This document shows positions 1-4,054 of a DNA stretch of 5,270 bases, piece after piece; positions within the stretch are counted from its first letter, which is position 1; each line of letters starts with the position of its first letter. The position numbers and the translations under genes are program-made. Source of the stretch: Methanosarcinales archaeon (GTDB lineage: Archaea > Halobacteriota > Methanosarcinia > Methanotrichales > Methanotrichaceae); NCBI GenBank assembly GCA_013415595.1, contig JAAEEW010000242.1:1-5270 (forward strand), in the 5' to 3' direction. The notes under the pieces are model-generated. The model saw only the letters and a list, made by a program, of their open reading frames with translations. It did not search any database and was not told where the DNA came from.

Positions 1-93
1 AATCTTGCTGAGCTGAATTACATCCGTTCCACCCGCCTCCTGAGCGGAGGCTGGGCTGAAGAGAGAGGCTCCCAGTAGTGTTAATAAAATCAC
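1..93 (-). CDS. N-terminal end of an exported protein, cut by the left window edge
   Basis: Only the first 31 codons are inside the window. Reading the minus strand from GTG at 93 gives a hydrophobic segment (MILLTLLGASLFSPASA) ending in an ASA cleavage site, followed by a polar mature start (QEAGGTDVIQLSKI). This is a textbook Sec signal peptide, so the product is exported or surface-attached. The frame is closed upstream by TGA at 139-141, and no ATG, GTG or TTG lies between that stop and GTG 93. A GAGG at 102-105 gives a plausible ribosome site, and a TATA-like element at 127-135 would place the transcript start about 10-15 bases before the GTG. The peptide lacks the usual basic N-terminus, so a non-standard start slightly upstream (which would include an Arg) cannot be excluded. 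The function cannot be judged from this fragment. Confidence 0.6.
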   Translation of the reverse strand, partial: MILLTLLGASLFSPASAQEAGGTDVIQLSKI

Positions 94-126
94 CAGGGCC
101 GCCTCGGTGGACCTTGGAGTGATTGG

Positions 127-135
127 TATAAAAAT
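127..135 (-). promoter_or_regulatory. TATA-like promoter element of the left-edge exported gene
   Basis: The minus strand reads ATTTTTATA here. Its centre lies about 38 bases before the GTG at 93, so a start of transcription about 26 bases downstream would leave a leader of roughly 12-14 bases containing the GAGG. This is the usual archaeal arrangement. No experimental support is available. Confidence 0.45.
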
Positions 136-175
136 CCCTCAAGCTGATATCGATACCATTGGATATGAATCTATG

Positions 176-346
176 CTAGTTTTTCCAAATTAATGCCCCA
201 GCAATGTAGAAAGGCGCCGACAATGAGTATTGATCATAAAATATAAAATAAGGATGGGATTGATCGCCGAACTGTGCTGCTGAAAGTCCGTTCACGTAGT
301 CGAGATTGACGCGGATGGAGATTGGGTCGCTCCCATCTTTCCGGCC
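176..346 (-). other. Open frame continuing 56 codons past the surface-protein stop; possible gene remnant
   Basis: Directly after the TGA at 347-349 the same minus-strand frame stays open for 56 sense codons to TAG at 176-178. The predicted peptide contains DGSDPISIRVNLDYVNGL and ends APFYIAGALIWKN, with many aromatic residues, and is not obviously low-complexity. There is no convincing start codon with a ribosome site for independent translation. The preceding protein already ends in a complete anchor with an Arg-rich tail, so read-through is not needed. The AT-rich run at 232-253 lies inside it and could instead be the transcription end of the upstream gene. It may be a decayed gene fragment or chance; an open frame of this length is not rare. 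Confidence 0.2.
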
Positions 347-1084
347 TCAGGCTCGCCTCCCCGCCCGGCTCATCAGACGGGCCGCAGCCGCAAGGACGGC
401 CAGGGCCCCCATTCCCCCAAGCCCGGGCTGCTTTTCTGATGGTTGATCCTCTGCCGCCGCCGGAGGGGCTTGTGAAGTTGCCGCCGGAGTAAATGGGGCA
501 GTAGATGGGGCAGTGGATGCGACAGTCGATACGTTAGCTGATGCGTTAGTCGGTGCAGCAGTTGCTGCCGCAGTTGCCCCTTTCCATTCCTCATACGTCC
601 GGGCCGGCCGGGGGTAGGTCAGGTGGACGAGCTGGGTGTGAACATTCTTCCCCAGCTCCCCGGGAGTGGGGCCGTGTGTCTGGTTGTCGCTGTGATAGGA
701 GACGCTTATCAGAGTCCAGGTGACGTTGGCGACTGCGGGAGCCTTCCTGGTCACGTACATGGCCACGTAGTCCTCATAGGTCACGTTGCTGCTGGGGGGG
801 AGGGGCTCAGATTGCAGACGATAAGTGGCATTGCCCGCCCGGTCAGCCCTGAATACGTTCTGGGATCCGTCGGGAGCGCCGAAGGGCAGGTCCTCGGTCC
901 CGTAATTGGGGGGCATGGTCACCAGATGGCACCACACGCTGTAGGTTCCATTGGGCACCAGATTGCGGAAGGTGAGGTTCAGAGTGGCAGATCCATTCTC
1001 TTCCACATAGCTTCCCACGCCAGAGGCCATGATCCACTGGTCAAGGGTAAGGCCCAGGCCTTCTCCTCTGGGGAAGGGGCCCAA
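347..1084 (-). CDS. C-terminal part of a frameshifted cell-surface glycoprotein with PGF-CTERM-like anchor
   Basis: This frame continues the gene starting at 1397, joined near the C run at 1076-1079. A TTG at 1084 could nominally start it, but there is no signal peptide or ribosome site, so independent translation is unlikely. The first ~160 residues look like a beta-sandwich domain, with alternating hydrophobic strands, a GAPDGSQNVF segment and an HSDNQTHG segment; I do not recognise the family. Nine NxS/T sequons occur in this part (NGS, NLT, NGT, NAT, two NVT, NQT, NAS, NVS). A Thr/Ala/Pro/Ser stalk follows, encoded by 12-bp repeats. The C-terminus has PGLGGMG, a hydrophobic stretch and a basic tail (SRAGRR). 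This is the layout of PGF-CTERM proteins, which archaeosortase A processes and anchors; here PGL replaces PGF. Inferred location is the outer face of the cell, tethered to the membrane or S-layer. Confidence 0.7.
   Translation of the reverse strand: MGPFPRGEGLGLTLDQWIMASGVGSYVEENGSATLNLTFRNLVPNGTYSVWCHLVTMPPNYGTEDLPFGAPDGSQNVFRADRAGNATYRLQSEPLPPSSNVTYEDYVAMYVTRKAPAVANVTWTLISVSYHSDNQTHGPTPGELGKNVHTQLVHLTYPRPARTYEEWKGATAAATAAPTNASANVSTVASTAPSTAPFTPAATSQAPPAAAEDQPSEKQPGLGGMGALAVLAAAARLMSRAGRRA
488..583 (-). repeat. Degenerate 12-bp tandem repeat encoding the Thr/Ala stalk
   Basis: On the plus strand the units start AGT or AGC every 12 bases: 488, 500, 512, 524, 536, 548, 560 and 572. Examples are AGTAAATGGGGC, AGTAGATGGGGC, AGTGGATGCGAC and AGTCGATACGTT. 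On the coding strand each unit gives a tetrapeptide with Thr or Ala in a fixed position (PSTA, ASTA, VSTV, ASAN). The period is a multiple of three, so copy-number change would alter stalk length without breaking the frame. Confidence 0.7.
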
Positions 1085-1397
1085 GGGCGTCGGGCTTCAA
1101 TTTGTAGGGATCATGGGGGATGGCCCCGGATGCGGCGTAAGCCATCAGGCCCTGGTTATCCGGATTGTCTGCCTGTTCTCGTTCGATTCGAAATACCAGG
1201 TCCGGCGTGGACTCATTGAGCACGAAAAAGACATCCTGCACCGGCCTGGGGGTGGGGAGATATATCGAGCTTCTCAAGCTCACGTTGATCCCCCAGTTGT
1301 CGGAAGCTGCAGATGGCGCCGGCTGATCAGCGGAGAATGCTGGCATCATTGCAGATATGAGGAGAGCAGACGCCAGAATCAGACGCATAAGATACAT
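1041..1397 (-). CDS. N-terminal part of the same frameshifted surface protein, with signal peptide
   Basis: The start is ATG 1397, preceded by a strong AGGAGGT ribosome site (1403-1409) with a 5-base spacer and a TATA-like element near 1434-1442. The first ~23 residues form a Sec signal peptide (MYLMRLILASALLISAMMPAFS, then ADQ). The mature part has sequons NVS and NES and no recognisable catalytic motif. The frame as written stops at 1041-1043, after an unlikely Arg/Pro-rich tail (LPQRRRPGPYP). Dropping one C from the run at 1076-1079 converts ...DALGP into ...DALGPFPRGEGLGL and joins it to the frame ending at 347, giving about 349 residues. The shift must lie between the TGA of the other frame at 1097-1099 and the stop at 1041. 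It could be a sequencing or assembly error, a true mutation, or +1 slippage at CCC-C. The longer open frame upstream to 1532 has no ribosome site and is ignored. Confidence 0.7.
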   Translation of the reverse strand: MYLMRLILASALLISAMMPAFSADQPAPSAASDNWGINVSLRSSIYLPTPRPVQDVFFVLNESTPDLVFRIEREQADNPDNQGLMAYAASGAIPHDPYKLKPDALGPLPQRRRPGPYP

Positions 1398-1402
1398 ATT
1401 GT

Positions 1403-1409
1403 ACCTCCT
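1403..1409 (-). promoter_or_regulatory. Strong Shine-Dalgarno site of the surface-protein gene
   Basis: The minus strand reads AGGAGGT, five bases before ATG 1397. It decides the start over the more upstream in-frame ATG at 1532 and the in-frame ATG at 1388. Confidence 0.8.
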
Positions 1410-1433
1410 TGAACTAATATAATGATTATTCAA

Positions 1434-1442
1434 AGTATATGT
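1434..1442 (-). promoter_or_regulatory. TATA-like element of the surface-protein gene
   Basis: The minus strand reads CATATACTT. A transcript start about 26 bases downstream falls near 1411, leaving a short leader that just contains the AGGAGGT site. The fit is by position and composition only. Confidence 0.4.
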
Positions 1443-1519
1443 CCCTGGTGCTCCGGATATGCACGCTTCAGAACCTGGAATATGGGTGGATCGAGTTAGC
1501 TCTAGACCGAAGATGCATG

Positions 1520-1535
1520 AACATGTACACATGTT
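1520..1535. promoter_or_regulatory. Perfect dyad in the divergent intergenic region, candidate operator
   Basis: AACATGT and ACATGTT form a perfect 7-bp inverted repeat separated by two bases (AC), a half-site spacing typical of dimeric helix-turn-helix regulators. The centre at 1527-1528 is about 130 bases from both flanking starts (ATG 1397 on the minus strand, TTG 1657 on the plus strand). No regulator gene is next to it, and the function is inference. Confidence 0.35.
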
Positions 1536-1577
1536 TTATGTAGAATAATCTCAGACTTCCAGCCTGATAATGAACAT

Positions 1578-1600
1578 TCGATGATATTTCATCGATATCA
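1578..1600. promoter_or_regulatory. Two overlapping inverted repeats upstream of the plus-strand secreted gene
   Basis: TCGATGA (1578-1584) and TCATCGA (1589-1595) are a perfect 7-bp inverted repeat around a 4-base spacer. TGATAT (1582-1587) and ATATCA (1595-1600) form a second, overlapping one with a 7-base spacer. They lie 57-79 bases before the TTG start, where a promoter or operator is expected. I see no clear TATA box between here and the gene, so this AT-rich element may contain the promoter itself. Confidence 0.3.
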
Positions 1601-1644
1601 ATTCACTTTGAGCGGCACAATAGGAATGAGAATCCACGAGGAAA

Positions 1645-1649
1645 GGAGG
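1645..1649 (+). promoter_or_regulatory. Shine-Dalgarno GGAGG that selects TTG 1657 over ATG 1651
   Basis: GGAGG ends one base before ATG 1651, too close for normal initiation. In-frame TTG 1657 lies 7 bases from the end of the motif, the usual spacing. The TTG start also gives a cleaner signal peptide beginning MKKYS. Confidence 0.6.
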
Positions 1650-1656
1650 AATGAAT

Positions 1657-2340
1657 TTGAAAAAGTATTCTATATATGCGATAATAATATTATATTTATT
1701 AGTCGGTGCATCTCTTGCATCACAGAATGAGACTTATTGCCATCATGGCCTATGCTTTGAGATCCCCCATGAATGGGATGTCGTCAAGGATGTTCAAGTG
1801 GGCAACGATACCCAGATAGTGCTTTCAGATGGCGTTTCAGCCATTCGTGTCGATCTCATCAAGTATCCGGATCGGGAAATCGACAAACTGATGCTTGAGC
1901 ACCTGATTAGAGACAAAACTATACCGGAGAACTATTCATCATCCTGTATTTGTCCATGGAGATTTATTTATGCTCTTGTGCCATGGCAGGCCAATGGCGC
2001 AATAGGCAATTACTATAAGACTGAAATAATTAAACCAGTTAACGACCTGCGCTGCTCCGGTTCAGGCATATCCATAAAACCTGACGGAGTTGAGCAGGCT
2101 TCGATCCACGAAAGCTGCGAAGAACTTCCTGCAGAATGGGTGATAGCATGGACCAAACCGGAGTATGATGAGGAGCTGATCGGCATTCATGCGATATTCT
2201 CCGGACGTTATCTGCAAATGCCATTTGAGTGGCATGGCTCCTCTAAAGATTATAGTATGCAGCAGCCACTGTGGCTAATATTGACTACCTTTAGCAGAGG
2301 AGATGACCCAAAACCAACATCCCTGGTGAATCTGGTTTAG
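1657..2340 (+). CDS. Secreted six-cysteine protein of unknown function
   Basis: I do not recognise this gene. Starting at TTG 1657 it encodes 227 residues; starting at ATG 1651 it would be 229. Residues 1-21 are a Sec signal peptide: MKK, a hydrophobic core of Ile/Leu/Tyr, then ASLA. The mature chain has six cysteines (28, 33, 97, 99, 133, 154), which could form three disulfides outside the cell, and no C-terminal anchor. The mature N-terminus (GLCFEIPHEWDV, then QIVLSDG.SAIRVDLIKY) reads like the first strands of a PsbP/Mog1-like fold, but this is only resemblance. There are no obvious catalytic or metal-binding motifs. The gene is visibly richer in A/T than its neighbours, with ATA and TTA codons clustered at the start, which suggests a recently acquired or weakly expressed orphan. 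It stands alone: divergent from the surface protein and convergent with the TPR gene. Confidence 0.8.
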   Translation: MKKYSIYAIIILYLLVGASLASQNETYCHHGLCFEIPHEWDVVKDVQVGNDTQIVLSDGVSAIRVDLIKYPDREIDKLMLEHLIRDKTIPENYSSSCICPWRFIYALVPWQANGAIGNYYKTEIIKPVNDLRCSGSGISIKPDGVEQASIHESCEELPAEWVIAWTKPEYDEELIGIHAIFSGRYLQMPFEWHGSSKDYSMQQPLWLILTTFSRGDDPKPTSLVNLV

Positions 2341-2354
2341 AGGCCACTCGAGCA

Positions 2355-2398
2355 GGGGCATGTAAAGGCAGGGCTTCGACTTTGCCGGTACATGCCTT
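2355..2398 (+). terminator. Large imperfect hairpin downstream of the secreted gene
   Basis: GGCATGTA (2357-2364) pairs with TACATGCC (2389-2396), extended by two G-U pairs outward. After a 2x2 internal loop (AA opposite GG) an inner GGCA/TGCC stem closes a 12-base loop (2371-2382). It starts 15 bases after the TAG and is followed by TTAATTT. The position fits a transcript end or a 3'-end stabiliser. Archaeal terminators often need only U-rich runs, so the hairpin's role is uncertain. Confidence 0.45.
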
Positions 2399-2448
2399 AA
2401 TTTCCGCATCAGTATCACCGCTCACATCCCACAGACTGATCTGGCAGA

Positions 2449-2472
2449 TTTATAAATATAAATTAAAATATA
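2449..2472. terminator. AT-rich tract between convergent genes, likely terminator for the TPR gene
   Basis: The stretch is almost pure A/T, and the minus strand reads TATATTTTAATTTATATTTA. It begins about 20 bases after the TPR stop codon. U-rich runs of this kind end transcription in archaea. It may serve both convergent genes. Confidence 0.45.
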
Positions 2473-2493
2473 GATGCGGCCCCAGTGGAGCCT

Positions 2494-3360
2494 TCAGGCG
2501 TAGCCCAGGGCCCGGGCCTGGAGGAAGGCCTCCTCGGCCTCCACCTGCCGTCCCTGAGCCTGCAGCACCAGACCCTTGCCCTGCCAGGCCTTGGCGCTGT
2601 CCCTGTCTATCTGGATGGCCCGATCGAAGCTCATCAGGGCATCGTCGTGGCGGCCCATGGCGAAAAGAGACGCACCCTTGTTGGTCCAGGGCTCGGCATA
2701 CGACTGGTTCAGGGCTATGGCGTTGTCGAAGTAGCCCAGGGATTCGTTGTACATCCGCATGTACCTGGCCATGACGAAGCCCCGGTAGTTCCAGGCCACG
2801 GGATTGCTGGAGTCTAGGCGTAGAGAGGTGTCCAGAGCCTGTAGGGCCTCCTCATACCTCCCCGGCCCCTCCGCCAGGGCCGTTCCCTTGTGCAACCAGA
2901 TCAGGGCGTCGTTCGGGGAGAAGGCCAGTGCCTGATCGAAGCTGTGCAGGGCCTCGTCGTACCGCCCCATGCCTACGTAAAGAACCAGCCCCCGCTCGTA
3001 CCAGGTGCCGGGATTGGAGCCGTTCAACAAAATGGCCTGATCAAAGCTGCTCAGTGCATCGTTATACCGGCCCATGTTGGAGAGGAGACCGCCCCGGAAT
3101 AGCCAGGCCTCTTCCTGACCTGGCTCCAGAGATAGGGATTTGTCCAGAGACTGGAGCGCGCTATCATAAGATCCGGACAGGAAATCCAGCTTTGCCTTCT
3201 GGAACCAGTAGGCAGGTGTCTCCTCCGACTCCACCGTTCCAGTATCGATCCCGGGAGTCGAGGGCAGGCTATTCTCCAGCTGCTCTGCGAAGTTGTCCAT
3301 AGCGTATGAAGTGGCGCAGAATATGGCCAGAAATGAGATGAGCACCAAGAACTTCTTCAT
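2494..3360 (-). CDS. Exported tetratricopeptide repeat (TPR) protein
   Basis: 288 residues from ATG 3360 to TGA 2494-2496. Residues 1-20 are a signal peptide (MKKFLVLISFLAIFCATSYA); AIFC is not a good lipobox. A Ser/Thr/Glu-rich linker (to ~48) leads into seven contiguous 34-residue TPR units, starting near 49, 83, 117, 153, 187, 222 and 256. They carry the family pattern: W or Y near position 4, G at 8, Y-D/E-A-L around 17-21, and A-L/I..P or N at the end, as in GRYDEALHSFDQALAFSPND. TPR arrays form a right-handed superhelix that binds other proteins or peptides; no enzyme domain is fused. The partner is unknown. The site before ATG (AGGA, 5-base spacer) is modest. The small membrane protein gene lies 135 bases upstream on the same strand, but a hairpin and a weak TATA-like AAAATAC (3392-3398) suggest separate transcription. 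Confidence 0.9.
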   Translation of the reverse strand: MKKFLVLISFLAIFCATSYAMDNFAEQLENSLPSTPGIDTGTVESEETPAYWFQKAKLDFLSGSYDSALQSLDKSLSLEPGQEEAWLFRGGLLSNMGRYNDALSSFDQAILLNGSNPGTWYERGLVLYVGMGRYDEALHSFDQALAFSPNDALIWLHKGTALAEGPGRYEEALQALDTSLRLDSSNPVAWNYRGFVMARYMRMYNESLGYFDNAIALNQSYAEPWTNKGASLFAMGRHDDALMSFDRAIQIDRDSAKAWQGKGLVLQAQGRQVEAEEAFLQARALGYA

Positions 3361-3453
3361 GAGGTTCCTGTCTTGGGGGAGGGATTGGATGTATTTTGCG
3401 GTCCATTGAGCAAATCATCCCCTGGCTTTTCCACGAGAAACTTCCTCCGGATA

Positions 3454-3473
3454 CGGGGTGAGTGAATCCCCCG
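3454..3473 (-). terminator. GC hairpin after the small membrane protein gene
   Basis: CGGGG (3454-3458) and CCCCG (3469-3473) form a 5-bp stem around a 10-base loop, about 23 bases after the upstream gene's stop. No U-run follows directly. It is a weak candidate for a terminator or an RNA processing site between the two minus-strand genes. Confidence 0.25.
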
Positions 3474-3495
3474 GCCCAGCTCTCCCGGCGGCGCT

Positions 3496-3816
3496 TCACG
3501 AAAAGCGGGTGGCTGCCAGGTCGATCACCGCTCCGTAGACCAGGCCTGCCGCCAGCAACAACGCGCCGCCATAGTAGCCGGCAGGGATGGCTATGACCAG
3601 GGACACCACCAGGCCGATGGCCGATCCCCTGATCAGGGGGTGAAGATCGATTCCTTCCGCCATACCCACCGCCAGCCCCAGCAGGAGGCGATCGTAAAAT
3701 ATAGAGGCCAGAATGGGCAGGGATAGACCAGGCACACTATTGGCCGAGCCATAGGCGCAAAGCAGGCCGAAGAGCAGCCCCAGGGCCACTGATATCTGCA
3801 ATCTTCTGCCGTTCAT
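3496..3816 (-). CDS. Small multi-pass membrane protein, function unknown
   Basis: 106 residues. ATG 3816 is the only usable start, because the frame has a TAG stop 24 bases upstream; a GGGGGA 9 bases before it is a weak ribosome site. The chain is strongly hydrophobic, with likely transmembrane segments at ~8-26, 32-53, 64-81 and 83-100. The N-terminus is basic (MNGRR), and there are short polar loops with Asp/Arg (YDR, GIDLHPLIR). Glycines are frequent within helices (LGLLFGLLCAYG, AGYYGGALLLAAGLVYGA), which suggests tight helix packing. No transporter signature, catalytic residue or known domain is apparent. It resembles the small conserved hypothetical membrane proteins common in archaea, but I cannot name a family. 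Its neighbours give no functional hint. Confidence 0.75.
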   Translation of the reverse strand: MNGRRLQISVALGLLFGLLCAYGSANSVPGLSLPILASIFYDRLLLGLAVGMAEGIDLHPLIRGSAIGLVVSLVIAIPAGYYGGALLLAAGLVYGAVIDLAATRFS

Positions 3817-3839
3817 GACATAGAGTCCCCCATGAGTTA

Positions 3840-3869
3840 GCTATCGAAGAGTCGGCTATCGAAGAGTCA
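3840..3869. repeat. Tandem 15-bp duplication
   Basis: GCTATCGAAGAGTCG (3840-3854) is followed directly by GCTATCGAAGAGTCA (3855-3869), with 14 of 15 bases identical. It lies between the stop of the possible mini-ORF and the start of the small membrane protein gene. A slip-duplication is the simplest origin. Confidence 0.8.
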
Positions 3870-3875
3870 GCCGAC
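3851..3875 (-). terminator. Hairpin in the leader of the small membrane protein gene
   Basis: GTCGGCT (3851-3857) and AGCCGAC (3869-3875) are a perfect 7-bp inverted repeat around an 11-base loop, overlapping the 15-bp duplication. On the minus strand it sits after the mini-ORF stop and 35 bases before ATG 3816. It could end a short upstream transcript or fold in a 5' leader; there is no U-run, so the call is tentative. Confidence 0.3.
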
Positions 3876-3959
3876 GACCTGGTCGGCCTCAGGCGGGCCA
3901 TCTGCCTTCGATCCAGCCAGCCAAAACGAGATGGGAACCGGAGGCATGGGCTTAAACAT
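3867..3959 (-). CDS. Possible leaderless 30-residue ORF
   Basis: ATG 3959 begins a 30-codon frame (MFKPMPPVPISFWLAG, ending ADQVVG) that stops with TGA at 3867-3869. The only reason to consider it is its promoter: a TTTATATA box at 3983-3990 is centred about 27 bases before the ATG, so transcription would begin at or next to the A of ATG. This is the leaderless arrangement common in archaea. The peptide resembles, by eye, the start of Ig-like surface-repeat domains (PPVPxxFW...DGxP), so it may be a remnant of a larger surface gene. A longer open frame extends upstream to 4169 but overlaps the ADH synthase gene in another frame. It may equally be an untranslated leader. Confidence 0.25.
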   Translation of the reverse strand: MFKPMPPVPISFWLAGSKADGPPEADQVVG

Positions 3960-3982
3960 AGAACCTACGCTATTATTCAAAA

Positions 3983-3990
3983 TATATAAA
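3983..3990 (-). promoter_or_regulatory. Strong archaeal TATA box
   Basis: The minus strand reads TTTATATA, a near-consensus box A. The predicted transcript start is near 3959-3960. It would serve the mini-ORF at 3867-3959 or, with a leader of about 140 bases, the small membrane protein gene. The same T-rich run could also help end the ADH synthase transcript. Confidence 0.55.
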
Positions 3991-4023
3991 GATTCTTCCG
4001 GGCTCTCCGGGATTGAGACCCCT

Positions 4024-4044
4024 GAGCCGAGAGCCGGGAGCCGG
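4024..4044. repeat. Three tandem 7-bp units after the ADH synthase gene
   Basis: GAGCCGA, GAGCCGG and GAGCCGG run in tandem on the plus strand just past the ADH synthase stop codon. Their last bases overlap the palindrome at 4041-4054. Confidence 0.6.
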
Positions 4045-4054
4045 TGATCACCGG
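4041..4054 (-). terminator. 14-bp perfect palindrome spanning the ADH synthase stop codon
   Basis: CCGGTGATCACCGG is its own reverse complement and contains the TGA stop (4048-4050). As RNA it can fold CCGGU/ACCGG around GAUC. A second small CCGG stem and the T-rich run at about 3978-3990 follow downstream, so it may be part of a transcript end. Its position over the stop codon may also be chance. Confidence 0.3.

Noticed and set aside
623..1219. Plus-strand open frame of 198 codons opposite the surface-protein gene
   Set aside because: It is a GC-rich shadow of the minus-strand gene: no ribosome site, Gly/His/Val-rich composition, and the opposite strand carries signal peptide, sequons and anchor.
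1398..1532. Upstream extension of the surface-protein frame to ATG 1532
   Set aside because: The extension is Cys/Ser/His-rich without resemblance to protein, crosses the TATA element and ribosome site of the real start, and would bury the signal peptide.
2382..3302. Several plus-strand open frames across the TPR gene
   Set aside because: Pro/Arg/Gly-rich shadows with periodic composition inherited from the TPR repeats on the other strand.
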